Assembly: GCF_013409865.1 (NCBI RefSeq)
Contig: NZ_JACCBM010000001.1
Span: forward strand, 1,302,001 to 1,366,000
Direction of reading: 5' to 3'
Source of the DNA: Herbiconiux flava
GTDB taxonomy: Bacteria > Actinomycetota > Actinomycetes > Actinomycetales > Microbacteriaceae
Length of the DNA: 64,000 bases
In this document: positions 1 to 8,464 of the stretch, piece by piece
Layout of the letters: each line of letters opens with the position of its first letter
How positions within the stretch are numbered: the stretch's first letter is position 1
Notes under the pieces: model-generated
The model's input: the letters and a program-made list of their open reading frames with translations, nothing else
What the model was told of the DNA's origin: nothing
Databases searched by the model: none
Translations under genes and position numbers: made by a program

Positions 1-663
1 GGGGCGACGGCGCGCTCGGTGCTGCTCGTGCTGCAGGGCATGGACACCTCGGGCAAGGGCGGCGTGGTGAAGAAGGTGGCCGGCTCAGTCGACCCCCAGG
101 GGGTCTGGCACCACGCCTTCAAGGCGCCGACGGAGGAGGAGCGGGCGCATCCGTTCCTCTGGCGCGTCGAGCGGCAGCTGCCGGCGCCCGGGCAGATCGG
201 GGTGTGGGACAGGTCGCACTACGAGGACGTGCTGGTGCCGCGGGTGCGCGGCACGCTCTCGACCGCTGCGATCGACGACCGCTACGCGACCATCAACGCC
301 TTCGAGCGGCAGCTCGTCGAGGCCGGCACGACGATCGTGAAGGTGTTCCTGCACCTCGGGTACGAGGAGCAGCGCAAGCGGCTGCTGCGCCGGCTCGACC
401 GCGCCGACAAGCACTGGAAGTTCAGCCCCGGCGACGTCGACGACCGCGCGCACTGGCCGGCCTTCCAGGAGGCCTACGAGGCGGCGCTGTCGGCCACCAA
501 CACCGAGCCGGCGCCGTGGTTCGTGGTGCCGGCCGACCACAAGTGGTTCTCGGCGCTCGCCGTGCAGCAGCTGCTCGAGGAGGCGCTCACCGGGCTGCAG
601 CTGCGATGGCCGACGGCGTCGTTCGACGTCGAGCGGGAGCGGGAGCGGCTGCTCGCGACCTGA
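1..663 (+). CDS. Polyphosphate kinase 2 family (PPK2), 5' truncated
   Basis: The reading frame is open from base 1, so the gene starts outside the window; the first internal ATG/GTG codons near base 19 are not the true start. PPK2 enzymes transfer phosphate between polyphosphate and nucleotides in the cytoplasm. Visible are the P-loop GMDTSGKGG shortly after the window edge, the Walker B-like stretch IGVWDRSHYEDVLVPRV, the run HLGYEEQRKRLLRRL and the DKHWKFSPGD lid-like segment, all typical of PPK2. Family members are about 270-300 residues, so roughly 50-80 N-terminal residues are missing. It ends in TGA and is followed after about 50 bp by the hydrolase on the same strand. Substrate (ADP, AMP or GDP) cannot be decided. 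Confidence 0.9.
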   Translation, partial: GATARSVLLVLQGMDTSGKGGVVKKVAGSVDPQGVWHHAFKAPTEEERAHPFLWRVERQLPAPGQIGVWDRSHYEDVLVPRVRGTLSTAAIDDRYATINAFERQLVEAGTTIVKVFLHLGYEEQRKRLLRRLDRADKHWKFSPGDVDDRAHWPAFQEAYEAALSATNTEPAPWFVVPADHKWFSALAVQQLLEEALTGLQLRWPTASFDVERERERLLAT

Positions 664-715
664 TCGACGCGGGTGGGCGCCTGCCGCTCGCGACCTGACC
701 GGGTATCGTTCGAGA

Positions 716-1609
716 ATGAGCCAGGGCCTGCGCCGCCGCATCGCCCTGCGCGACGGACGCGGGCTGGCCTACCGGGTCTACGGCGATCCGCACGGGTCGC
801 TCGTGCTGAGCTGCCACGGTGGGCTGATGAGCGGCCTCGACGCCGCCACCGGGGACGCGGTCGCCCGCTCGCTCGGCATCGCCCTCGTCTCGCCCGACCG
901 CCCGGGCATCGGCGGCAGTTCGCGGAGCCCCGGCCGGACCCCGCTCGCCTGGGCCCGGCAGGACGTCGCCGCCCTGCTGGAGCACCTCGCGTCGCCCGCC
1001 GGCGGATCCCTCGACACGGATCGCTTCGCGGTCACCGGCTGGTCGGAGGGTGGCCAGTACGCGCTCGCCGTGGCCCGCGCGTTCCCCGACCGGGTGTCGG
1101 CCGTCGCGGTCGTCGCGGGTGCGCTGCCACTCGCCGACCCGGCCGTGTTCGCCGAGCTCAACCGCACCGACAAGCGCGTCGCCGGGCTGTCGTTGCGGGC
1201 GCCGCTCCTGGCCGCCGTGGGCTTCGCGGCCACCCGGCGCATCGCCCGCGCCTTCCCTCGACTGACCGCCGAGGCCTCGGGCGCGGCCCTCGACGCGAGC
1301 GACACCCGGCTGCTCGCCCGCCACTCGTCCTGGTTCGCCCGCTGCGTCGCCGAGGGCGTCGCCGACCCGCTCGGGGCCGTCGACTCGTACCGCGCCTTCG
1401 TGGGGCCGTGGGGCTTCTCGCCCGCCGAGGTGCCGGTGCCGGTGGTGGTGCACCAGGGCTCGGCCGACCGCCTCATCCCGGCGGCGTGGGCCTCCCGCCT
1501 GGTCGACGAGCTCCCGGATGCCCGCCTGCGCCGCTATCCGTCCGAGGGCCACTTCATCGTGCTGAGCCGCCGCGCCGACGTCCTGGCGTCCCTCGTCACC
1601 CCCGTGTGA
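716..1609 (+). CDS. Alpha/beta-fold hydrolase
   Basis: 297-residue single-domain hydrolase of unknown substrate. The catalytic triad is readable: nucleophile Ser110 in the elbow GWSEGG, Asp251 in GSADRLIP and His279 in PSEGHF; the oxyanion-hole HGG is at residues 34-36. There is no signal peptide, so it is probably cytoplasmic. The start is the first ATG after the PPK2 stop. Its 3' end overlaps the convergent MFS gene by 14 bp. Epoxide hydrolase, haloperoxidase-like or esterase roles are all possible; I would not choose between them. Confidence 0.85.
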   Translation: MSQGLRRRIALRDGRGLAYRVYGDPHGSLVLSCHGGLMSGLDAATGDAVARSLGIALVSPDRPGIGGSSRSPGRTPLAWARQDVAALLEHLASPAGGSLDTDRFAVTGWSEGGQYALAVARAFPDRVSAVAVVAGALPLADPAVFAELNRTDKRVAGLSLRAPLLAAVGFAATRRIARAFPRLTAEASGAALDASDTRLLARHSSWFARCVAEGVADPLGAVDSYRAFVGPWGFSPAEVPVPVVVHQGSADRLIPAAWASRLVDELPDARLRRYPSEGHFIVLSRRADVLASLVTPV

Positions 1610-2855
1610 CCGGCTCGGCCGGGGTGGGGACGCGGGGGCGGAGGCAGAGAGCCAGGAGGAGGGCGCCGACGACGGCGCAGCCGACGTAGACGAAGGAGAG
1701 GGGCACCTGGTCGCGGTCCGGCAGGCCGGCCGCCCCGGCCATCGTCGCGGCGACGACGAGGTAGCAGACGGCGCTGGTGAGGCCTCCGATCAGGCCCAGG
1801 TTGCGGTCGAAGAGGCCGAGGGCGAGGCCGTAGGCGAGCGGGCAGAGTGCGCCGCAGCCGACCATCACGAGCATGCCGCCGATGGTGATCAGCAGGATGT
1901 CGGGCCCGACCGTGAGACCGCTGACGAGCAGCACCGCGGTGCCGGCGACGAAGAAGGCGAACGCCGAGAAGCCGATCACCCGCGACGACAGCCGGGTCGC
2001 GAAGGCGCCGGTCGCGAGCTCGCCGCCCAGGTTGGCCGCGCCGATGACCAGCGCTATGGCGCCGTACTCGGGCGCCGACAGTCCGAGTGTCTTCTGGTAG
2101 ATCAGCGGGGCGATGATGCCGAACAGCAGCTGGGCGCTGGCGAACACCGCGAACGCGAGCGTCAGGCCGACGAAGATCTTCTGCCGGAGAGTGCTGCCCA
2201 GCACCCGGACGATCGCCCTCGGCACGATCGGCTGGGCGTCGGCCGGGTCGAGCGTCTCGGGGAGCATCCGCCACACCACCAGCAGCGCGATGCCCGCGAG
2301 CACCGCGACGAGCACGAAGATGCCCCGCCAGGTCACGGCGTCCACGAGGAAGCCGCCGATCGCGGGCGCGATCACGGGGGCGAGGCCCCACGAGGCGCCG
2401 AGCAGGCCCGAGAGGGAGGTGAGCTTCGGGCCCCGGGTGGTGTCGGCGGCGACGGCGTAGACGAGGACCATGCACGCGCATCCGCCCACCCCCTGGAAGA
2501 AGCGCAGCACCAGCAGCACCGCGATGTCGTTCGCGAAGGCGATGCCGACGCTCGTCACGAGCAGCAGGGCGAGGCAGGTGAGCAGGGTCGGCCGGCGCCC
2601 CTTCGCGTCGGCGATCACGCCCACCGGGATGAGGCCGAGGCTCATGCCGAGCACGTAGACCGCCACCGAGGTCTGCACGAGCGACGACGTGGTGTCGAGC
2701 TCGGTGATCATCGTCGGGATGGCCGGCGTGTAGATGTCGATCGGCGCCTGGCTGAGCGGGATGACCCCCAGCAGGATCGCGACGAGCACCCGTCGGCTCG
2801 GCATACGAGGGCCCGACCGCTGGGGGCCGCGGCGCGTGGTGGTGCTGTCGGTCAT
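1596..2855 (-). CDS. MFS transporter, Bcr/CflA drug-exporter type
   Basis: 419-residue inner-membrane transporter with about 12 hydrophobic segments. The loop 2-3 signature of MFS exporters is seen as GVIADAKGRR (residues 79-88), and helix 1 carries the PIDIYTPAIP stretch typical of Bcr/CflA drug:proton antiporters. The frame stays open far upstream, but the ATG at 2855 is chosen because an AGGGGAG Shine-Dalgarno lies about 7 nt upstream and the protein then begins with a short polar tail followed by helix 1. It is transcribed divergently from the SDR gene at 2979. Exported substrate unknown. Confidence 0.88.
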   Translation of the reverse strand: MTDSTTTRRGPQRSGPRMPSRRVLVAILLGVIPLSQAPIDIYTPAIPTMITELDTTSSLVQTSVAVYVLGMSLGLIPVGVIADAKGRRPTLLTCLALLLVTSVGIAFANDIAVLLVLRFFQGVGGCACMVLVYAVAADTTRGPKLTSLSGLLGASWGLAPVIAPAIGGFLVDAVTWRGIFVLVAVLAGIALLVVWRMLPETLDPADAQPIVPRAIVRVLGSTLRQKIFVGLTLAFAVFASAQLLFGIIAPLIYQKTLGLSAPEYGAIALVIGAANLGGELATGAFATRLSSRVIGFSAFAFFVAGTAVLLVSGLTVGPDILLITIGGMLVMVGCGALCPLAYGLALGLFDRNLGLIGGLTSAVCYLVVAATMAGAAGLPDRDQVPLSFVYVGCAVVGALLLALCLRPRVPTPAEPVTRG

Positions 2856-2978
2856 CCGGTCTCCCCTGGTCGCTGCGGTCAGCCTAGGGGCGGGGGCGGT
2901 GGGCGGCCTGCCCCAGAAGGGGTGCAGCTCCCGACTCCTGATGGAAGGGTTCGGGCCGGGCGGGTGTTGACTCGAGGC

Positions 2979-3803
2979 ATGGCACAGAAGACATGGTTCA
3001 TCACCGGAGCGTCCCGCGGTTTCGGCCGCGAGTGGGCGCTCGCCGCCCTCGAGCGAGGGGACAGCGTGGCCGCGACCGCGCGCGACACCTTCACCCTCGC
3101 CGAGCTGGTCGACCGCTACGGCGACCGATTCCTCCCGCTGCAGCTCGACGTGAACGACCGCGAGGCCGACTTCGCCGCCGTCACCGAGGCGTACGACTAC
3201 TTCGGACGCCTCGACGTCGTGATCAACAACGCCGGCTACGGACAGTTCGGCTTCATCGAGGAGCTCAGCGAGAAGGAGGTGCGCGACCAGTTCGAGACGA
3301 ACGTGTTCGGCGCGTTCTGGATCACGCAGGCCGCCCTGCCGTATCTGCGCGAGCAGGGGTCGGGCCACATCATCCAGGTGTCGTCGATCGGCGGCATCTC
3401 GGCGTTCCCGAACATCGGCGTCTACAACGCGTCCAAGTGGGCGCTCGAGGGGTTCTCGCAGGCGCTGGCCCAGGAGGTCGCCCCGTTCGGCGTGCACGTC
3501 ACGCTGGTGGAGCCGGGTGGGTTCAGCACCGACTGGGGCGGAGCATCCGCCAAGCACGCCGAGCCGCTCGAGGACTACGCCGCCGTGAAGGAGGCCGCCG
3601 CCGAGGCCCGCAAGTCGCGGGTCGCCTCGCCGGGTGATCCCACGGCGACGGGTGAGGCGATCCTGCGGATCGTCGACGCCGAGAAGCCGCCGCTGCGCGT
3701 GTTCTTCGGGCGCACCCCGATCGAGACGGCGAAGGCCGACTACGCGGGGCGCATCGCGGAGTGGGAGCAGTGGAACGACGTGTCGGTGCTGGCGCAGGGT
3801 TGA
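2979..3803 (+). CDS. Short-chain dehydrogenase/reductase (SDR)
   Basis: 274-residue NAD(P)-dependent oxidoreductase. Classical SDR motifs are present: cofactor motif TGASRGFG (9-16), NNAG (83-86), catalytic Ser at 135-136, and Tyr149/Lys153 in VYNASK. The frame is open upstream of the ATG at 2979, but starting there places the first beta strand directly at the N terminus as usual. It sits head to head with the MFS exporter and ends 4 bp before the convergent flavoprotein gene. Substrate unknown; the sequence resembles the broad SDR group often annotated as oxidoreductases of aromatic or aliphatic alcohols. Confidence 0.88.
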   Translation: MAQKTWFITGASRGFGREWALAALERGDSVAATARDTFTLAELVDRYGDRFLPLQLDVNDREADFAAVTEAYDYFGRLDVVINNAGYGQFGFIEELSEKEVRDQFETNVFGAFWITQAALPYLREQGSGHIIQVSSIGGISAFPNIGVYNASKWALEGFSQALAQEVAPFGVHVTLVEPGGFSTDWGGASAKHAEPLEDYAAVKEAAAEARKSRVASPGDPTATGEAILRIVDAEKPPLRVFFGRTPIETAKADYAGRIAEWEQWNDVSVLAQG

Positions 3804-3807
3804 AGGC

Positions 3808-4770
3808 TCACTCCTGCGGGGCGGGCCTGAGTGCTCGGGCGATGTCGTCCTGCACCAGGTCGTAGTTGATCACCGTGGCCGCGGTGAGCCCTGACGCCGC
3901 GGCCACGATGACGAGTGCGCCCGCGTTCGCCGAGTTGCCCGCCACCCACACCCCGGGCACCGAGGTGAGGCCGGTGGGGTCGGATGCGGTCCACTCACCC
4001 ATCGGGCCGGCGGCCGTCTCGGCACCCAGCTGTCTTAGCAGCTCGTCGTTCGGCACGAGCGCCCCGCCGGTGAAGACGACGTCGGCCTCGAGCGTGCTCC
4101 CGTCGTCGAGGGTGAGGCGGAGGGGTCGCTCCCGTGCTTCGTCGACGCGTTCGACGCGCACCACGTCGTTCTCTCCCACCCGGATGCCTCGAGCCGCGAA
4201 ACCGCGCAACGTCTCGGTCCCGAGTTCGGCGGTCACGCGGCCGACGATCGTGACGTCGTCGCTCAGCTGGCGCATCAGCTCGGCCTGGTGGGACGCGCGG
4301 GCGGAGGCGGCGATCACCACCACGCGGGAGTCGCGCGCCTCCCAGCCGTCGCAGTAGGGGCAGGCGACGGCGCCGCGGCCCCACTGCTCCTGGAGGCCGT
4401 CGATCGGGGGGAGCTCGTCGCGGAGTCCGGTGGCGATGACGAGGCGGCGGGCCTTCAGCGTGCGGGTCTCGCTGCCGGCGGTCTCGACCGTAACCTGGAA
4501 GGCGCCCGCGCTCCCGGTCGCGCTCACGGCGCGGCCCTGGAGGATCGTGGCGCCGTAGCCGCCCACCTCCTCGCGGCCGATCCGCAGCAGCTTGGCCGGG
4601 TCGAAGCCGTCTCGGGTCAGGAAGCCGTGCATGTGGGCGGTGAAGCGGTTGCGGGGCTCTCCGGCGTCGACCACGACCACGCGGCGGCGGGAGCGGGCCA
4701 GCACCAGGGCGGCGTTCAGGCCGGCTGCTCCGCCGCCGACCACGATCACATCGAATTCGTTCTCATCCAT
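3808..4770 (-). CDS. FAD/NAD(P)-dependent oxidoreductase, thioredoxin-reductase-like
   Basis: 320-residue two-dinucleotide-fold flavoprotein. The FAD-binding motif VVGGGAAGLNAALVLARS is at the N terminus, the ATG motif at 113-115, a redox-type CPYC at 137-140, and the C-terminal FAD motif is read as WVAGNSANAG. The second, NADPH-binding fold begins VVVIAASARASHQAELM, where the usual glycine-rich turn is largely replaced by alanines, so cofactor use may differ from true thioredoxin reductase. The start at 4770 (MDENEFD) puts the first beta strand near the N terminus; an upstream in-frame extension is rejected. No thioredoxin gene is adjacent. Confidence 0.82.
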   Translation of the reverse strand: MDENEFDVIVVGGGAAGLNAALVLARSRRRVVVVDAGEPRNRFTAHMHGFLTRDGFDPAKLLRIGREEVGGYGATILQGRAVSATGSAGAFQVTVETAGSETRTLKARRLVIATGLRDELPPIDGLQEQWGRGAVACPYCDGWEARDSRVVVIAASARASHQAELMRQLSDDVTIVGRVTAELGTETLRGFAARGIRVGENDVVRVERVDEARERPLRLTLDDGSTLEADVVFTGGALVPNDELLRQLGAETAAGPMGEWTASDPTGLTSVPGVWVAGNSANAGALVIVAAASGLTAATVINYDLVQDDIARALRPAPQE

Positions 4771-4867
4771 GGTTCTACTGTCGTCGCGGGCAGCGCTTGC
4801 GGCAAACCAGATTGCTGATCCGGCAAGGCTGGGCCCATGTCGGAACCGAGCATTCATCAGCTGTTTC

Positions 4868-4876
4868 TGATAGAAT
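4868..4876 (+). promoter_or_regulatory. Extended -10 promoter for the HNH gene (possible leaderless transcript)
   Basis: The stretch TGATAGAAT contains an extended -10 element (TG, one base, TAGAAT). Transcription would be expected to start 6-7 bases after it, at about 4883, which is the A of the annotated ATG. No Shine-Dalgarno is visible before that ATG and no convincing -35 box is present. The surrounding 30 bases are unusually A+T rich for this window. This is inferred from motif spacing only. Confidence 0.5.
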
Positions 4877-4882
4877 CTCAGT

Positions 4883-6244
4883 ATGAGTTCAGCTGCCCGC
4901 ATCCTTGAGATGGCCGCCGGTGTCTGCGGCCGTTCCGGCGCGGGGCTGACGGGTCTCGGTGATGACGAGTTGCTCGAATTGATGGCCGCCTACGAGGTGC
5001 TCGGTCGTGCGGTGTCGGCGCAGCAGGTTCGGTTTGCGGGTGAGGTCGGGGTGCGGTCGCGTTCGGAGCTCGGCGACGAGGGCCTGAGCCGGTCGCAGAA
5101 CTTCACGACACCCGTCGCGCTCGTCGCGAAGGTCACCGGCGCGTCAACGCGGGCGTGCAAGGCGCGGCTCGACCTCGGACGCACACTGCGGGGTGCGGTG
5201 CTGTTGGGTGGGGGCGAAGGGCCGGCACCGTTCCCGGTGGTCGCTCGCGTGCTCGATGAGGGCGTTCTCGGGGTCGAGGCGGCGGCGGCCATCGTGAAGC
5301 AGTGTGGGGTGCTCGCCGACCGTGGATGCTCCCCCGAGGTTGTGAGCCTCGCGGAGGAGACACTCGTCGACCAGACCATCTCGTGCCGACTGACAGCGGA
5401 CGAGACCTTCCGGGCCGCCATTCACCTGCGCGAGGTGCTCGACCCCGATGGTGCTGAGCCGCGGGACGAGGTGCTGCAGATGCAGCGGTCGCTGACCATC
5501 GCCCAGGCACCGGATGGGATGTACCGGGGGACGTTCGCCCTCGGGCCCGAGCAGGGCGGGGTGTGGATGTCGAGCATCCGGGCGATGCAGAGCCCACGCG
5601 TGGCCGGGCCGCGTTTCGTCGACGAAGACGAGTACGTGATCGCGGATGGTCGCACGCAGGCGCAGAAGAACGCTGACACCGTCACTGAGCTGATCGCCCG
5701 CGCCGCTGGCGCCGAGGACATGCCCCGCATCAACGGGGCCATCGCCACGGTCAACGTGCACATGACGCTTGATGACCTTTTGGCGGGGCGGGGTGTCGGG
5801 TGGATCGACGGCATCGACCAGCCCGTCCCCGCCTCCACCGTTGCGCAGCTGCGGTGCTCATCCCCGGTCGCGGCGACGCTGTTCGGCGACAAGGGCGAGG
5901 TGCTCTACCACGGCAAGGCCAAGCGCCTTTTCACCGCGGCGCAGAACCGGGCACTCGCAGCCCGAGACGGCGGCTGCGTGTGGCCCAGCTGCGATCGGCC
6001 ACCCTCGTTCTGCGAAACACATCACGCGAACGAGTGGGTCTCAGACGATCATCCGCCCGGCCGCACTGATATCGACAACGGGATTCTGCTCTGCCACTTC
6101 CACCACTCACATCTGCACAAGTCACCGTGGAAATTGACCATGCACGATGGGGTGCCTCACTTGATTCCGCCGAGGTGGGTCGACACGGAGCAGAAACCGA
6201 TCCCGACCACTCGGCGTCGCACCATCCAGCGACCCGCCGCTTAG
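4883..6244 (+). CDS. DUF222 (13E12 repeat) protein with C-terminal HNH nuclease domain
   Basis: 453 residues. The N-terminal two thirds match the actinobacterial DUF222/13E12 family; the C terminus is an HNH nuclease module with zinc-knuckle cysteines C365/C370, the ETHH stretch around 378-381, the DIDNG core around 396-400 and a second metal cluster CHFHH at 404-408. HNH proteins of this type are multicopy in actinobacterial genomes and their biological role is unsettled; nicking activity is inferred from the domain only. The coding sequence is noticeably richer in A and T than its neighbours, with codons rare elsewhere here, suggesting acquisition. It is followed by a long inverted repeat and probably read from a leaderless promoter. 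Confidence 0.88.
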   Translation: MSSAARILEMAAGVCGRSGAGLTGLGDDELLELMAAYEVLGRAVSAQQVRFAGEVGVRSRSELGDEGLSRSQNFTTPVALVAKVTGASTRACKARLDLGRTLRGAVLLGGGEGPAPFPVVARVLDEGVLGVEAAAAIVKQCGVLADRGCSPEVVSLAEETLVDQTISCRLTADETFRAAIHLREVLDPDGAEPRDEVLQMQRSLTIAQAPDGMYRGTFALGPEQGGVWMSSIRAMQSPRVAGPRFVDEDEYVIADGRTQAQKNADTVTELIARAAGAEDMPRINGAIATVNVHMTLDDLLAGRGVGWIDGIDQPVPASTVAQLRCSSPVAATLFGDKGEVLYHGKAKRLFTAAQNRALAARDGGCVWPSCDRPPSFCETHHANEWVSDDHPPGRTDIDNGILLCHFHHSHLHKSPWKLTMHDGVPHLIPPRWVDTEQKPIPTTRRRTIQRPAA

Positions 6245-6261
6245 CCGGCCACCGCATCCGA

Positions 6262-6317
6262 GGGCAAGCGCGAAGCGCGCGGCAGTACACGGCTGCCGCG
6301 CGCTGACGCGCTTGCCC
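6262..6317 (+). terminator. Long hairpin after the HNH gene
   Basis: A 24-nt arm (6262-6285, beginning GGGCAAGCGCG) and a 25-nt arm (6293-6317, ending CGCGCTTGCCC) are complementary except for a 1-versus-2-nt internal bulge, around a 7-nt loop. It begins 18 bp after the HNH stop codon. There is no T tract, as is common for actinobacterial terminators. It could equally be the remnant of a repeat element that travels with this gene family. Confidence 0.65.
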
Positions 6318-6376
6318 ACGATGGTCATGGCTGAGTCGTCGAGGAGGACAGGGCCGGGCGGGCCACAGAGAGGGAG

Positions 6377-6628
6377 CTAGGCGACGCCGCCGAGGGCGCC
6401 GATCAGGCGCAGCTGGTTCTCGCGGTCGACGCCTTGGGCGTGGAACTTGCCGTCGGGCGTGAAGTAGGCCACGAGACCGTCGGGGTTCGGGTGGCCCCAG
6501 GTCCTGAGGTGCTTCTCGAGGTCCTTGACGTAGTAGCGGGCCTCGCCCTCGACGGTGCGCTTCTCGGTGTGCTCCGAGGCGTCGAGCTGCTGGGCGCTGG
6601 GGCGGGGGAGGTCGTCGTGATCGCTCAT
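6377..6628 (-). CDS. Conserved small hypothetical protein
   Basis: 83-residue acidic protein that I do not recognise. It has no signal peptide, membrane segment or cysteine. The middle carries a charged helical stretch (YYVKDLEKHLRTWGHP) followed by a strand-turn-strand-like YFTPDGKFHAQG. Codon usage with G/C third positions and a clean ATG-to-TAG frame support a real gene. It is divergent from the XRE regulator, with 42 bp between the two starts, so the regulator could control it; that is inference. Confidence 0.6.
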   Translation of the reverse strand: MSDHDDLPRPSAQQLDASEHTEKRTVEGEARYYVKDLEKHLRTWGHPNPDGLVAYFTPDGKFHAQGVDRENQLRLIGALGGVA

Positions 6629-6670
6629 GCTGCGAGCCTAGAACCCGTCGGGGTGCGGCAGGATGGGAGC

Positions 6671-7255
6671 GTGGTCACCGAGTCGCAGGGCGCACGCATC
6701 GGCGCCCGGCTGCGTTCCGCGCGCACCGGGCGCGAGCTGACCCTGGCCGCGCTCTCGGCCGGCACCGGCATCTCCGCCAGCACCATCTCGCGCCTCGAGG
6801 CGGGCAAGCGGCAGCCGAACCTCGAGCTGCTCATCCCGCTGGCCGCAGCCCTCGAGGTGACCATCGACGAACTGGTGACGGATGCGGTGCCCGACCCGCG
6901 CATCCGGGGTCGTCACACCCACCGGCCGGGGGTCACCACCGAGCTGCTCTCCCGCGAGAACGCACCGATGCAGACCGTGCGGATGACGCTGCGGCCGAGC
7001 TCGGAAGAGGTCGCGCTGCGCACGCACGAGGGCTTCGAGTGGCTTTACGTGCTGAACGGGCGGCTGCGGCTGCTGCTCGGCGACCACGACCTGGTGCTCG
7101 CCGAGGGCGAGGCCGCGGAGTTCGCGACACGGGTGCCGCACTGGCTGGGAAGCGCCGACGACCAGCCCGTCGAGCTGATGTGCATCTTCAGCCGGGACGG
7201 GGAGCGCATCCACGTGCGGGCGCAGACCGAGCCCGACCGGCGCGCGGGACGCTGA
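6671..7255 (+). CDS. XRE-family regulator with C-terminal cupin domain
   Basis: 194-residue one-component regulator. Residues 9-70 form a Cro/cI-type helix-turn-helix (TLAALSAGTGISASTISRLE), and residues about 105-180 form a cupin_2 barrel that probably senses a small ligand. The GTG at 6671 is chosen because it starts the protein just before the HTH and has a purine-rich AGGATGGGAG stretch upstream; the frame stays open further upstream without homology. Family members commonly regulate a neighbouring metabolic or transport gene. The nearest candidate is the small divergent gene at 6628. Confidence 0.85.
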   Translation: MVTESQGARIGARLRSARTGRELTLAALSAGTGISASTISRLEAGKRQPNLELLIPLAAALEVTIDELVTDAVPDPRIRGRHTHRPGVTTELLSRENAPMQTVRMTLRPSSEEVALRTHEGFEWLYVLNGRLRLLLGDHDLVLAEGEAAEFATRVPHWLGSADDQPVELMCIFSRDGERIHVRAQTEPDRRAGR

Positions 7256-7314
7256 CGGCCTGCCTCACCGACGGGCTGGGGGCCGTTGTCAGCCGTGCGC
7301 CGTACGCTCGGGGG

Positions 7315-7992
7315 ATGGAGCGAACGCGAGCGACAGAGGCGGCCGGGGTCGCCGGGGCCGGGGCGGCCGGCAGCGGTGAGCTGCGCTTCGAGGGCCGCAT
7401 CGCGGGGTTCGGTAGCGCATCCGGAACCCGCGTCGTGATCGGCCTGTGGGAGCGCTCGCCGTTCGGCCGCTTCGCCGACGCCATGATCGAGAACGCCGCC
7501 GGCCACCGCACCCTGCTCGCGCCCTCGGAGGTGGTGGCGGCGTTCGTCTCCGAGACGTACGAGTTCGACGAGGTGCGGGTGGTGCCGGTGTCGTCGCGAC
7601 GCATCTCGGGTGGCCTGGCCGTGCGGGCGGGCGACGACGGCTCGGCGCTGACGGCGCGCATCGCGGTGGGCGACGTGCCCCCGCTCGGACGGCTGCTGCG
7701 CTCGGTGCCGCGACGGCTCGCGACCGACGTGCGCTGGCTCAGGATGCTCGACCCCATCGCCTCACGCCTGGTGCCCGGTGTGCACACCGCCGGTTCGGCC
7801 GGGCACGGGCGTCGTGAGTTCTACGGGGTCACGACGATGCGGCGCATCGCCTGGGCCGAGGCGACGGTCGACGGCGAACCGCTCGGCGCCTTCGCGGCGC
7901 TCGACCCGCCCGTGCGCTTCGGCTTCGGATCGGCGCCGCCCGAGCCGCACCTGGTCGACCTCACGACGGTCATCCGTCTGCCGCGTCGCTGA
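7315..7992 (+). CDS. Conserved hypothetical protein
   Basis: 225 residues, not recognised. There is an Ala/Gly-rich N terminus, then a region of alternating strands (ELRFEGRIAGFG, RVVIGLWERSPFGRFADAMIE) without a signal peptide or membrane helix. The motif SPFGRFADAMIE and the later HGRREFYGVTTMRRI look conserved-type rather than random. The start at 7315 is an ATG with the purine-rich GGGG just upstream; a longer frame overlapping the XRE gene is rejected. It is convergent with the GGCT-family gene. Confidence 0.6.
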   Translation: MERTRATEAAGVAGAGAAGSGELRFEGRIAGFGSASGTRVVIGLWERSPFGRFADAMIENAAGHRTLLAPSEVVAAFVSETYEFDEVRVVPVSSRRISGGLAVRAGDDGSALTARIAVGDVPPLGRLLRSVPRRLATDVRWLRMLDPIASRLVPGVHTAGSAGHGRREFYGVTTMRRIAWAEATVDGEPLGAFAALDPPVRFGFGSAPPEPHLVDLTTVIRLPRR

Positions 7993-8006
7993 CCGGTCGC
8001 ACCGGC

Positions 8007-8073
8007 GGCTCAGGCGGGGAGCTGCTCAGGCGGGGAGCCGTTCGGGCGGGGGAGCCGCTCAGGCGGGCGAGCC
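8007..8073. repeat. Four imperfect 16-17 bp tandem repeats
   Basis: Units start near 8007, 8024, 8040 and 8057, with the core GCTCAGGCGGGGAGCC. The last unit runs into the 3' end of the minus-strand GGCT-family gene and supplies its stop codon; the other three fill the gap between the two convergent genes. This looks like local slippage duplication of the gene end. Confidence 0.75.
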
Positions 8074-8430
8074 CGCGAAGACGTAGACCCAGGCCAGCTC
8101 GCCGGTGTCGAGGGGCAGTTGCACGCGCTCGTAGTCGTCGACCTCGTAGGCGTCGGCCGCGGCGAGCTCAGCGGGCGTGAGTTCGAAGACCGTGCCGGGC
8201 ACGGGCGGGGCGGTGGGGTCGGGCACGAGCAGCGGATGCCGGTCCGAACCACTCGCGGCGATCACCGCCGGGTCGGAGATCGCCAGCCACTCCTGCGAGT
8301 ATCCCACGATCGACGCGTCGCGGCCCTCGATCAGGCGGCCGAAGACGGCCTGCTGCACAGACTCCTGGCGGAGGGTGCCGTAGGAGAACAGCAGCTGCGC
8401 ATCCGTCGCCCGTCCGGTCTCGTCGGTCAT
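8059..8430 (-). CDS. Gamma-glutamylcyclotransferase (AIG2-like) family protein
   Basis: 123-residue protein with the diagnostic YGTLR motif (17-21), which binds the glutamyl moiety in GGCT-fold enzymes, followed by GTVFELTPAELAAADAYE, where the catalytic glutamate of this fold normally lies. It probably cleaves a gamma-glutamyl-amine or related bond in the cytoplasm; the exact substrate is unknown. It lies 34 bp downstream of the SDR gene on the same strand and may be cotranscribed with it. Confidence 0.82.
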   Translation of the reverse strand: MTDETGRATDAQLLFSYGTLRQESVQQAVFGRLIEGRDASIVGYSQEWLAISDPAVIAASGSDRHPLLVPDPTAPPVPGTVFELTPAELAAADAYEVDDYERVQLPLDTGELAWVYVFAGSPA

Positions 8431-8464
8431 GCAGCGAGTGTACGGTGCACCGGCCGGGACGACC

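Noticed and set aside
1596..3557. 653-residue version of the Bcr/CflA exporter
   Set aside because: The first 234 codons are antisense to the SDR gene at 2979; a good Shine-Dalgarno supports the start at 2855.
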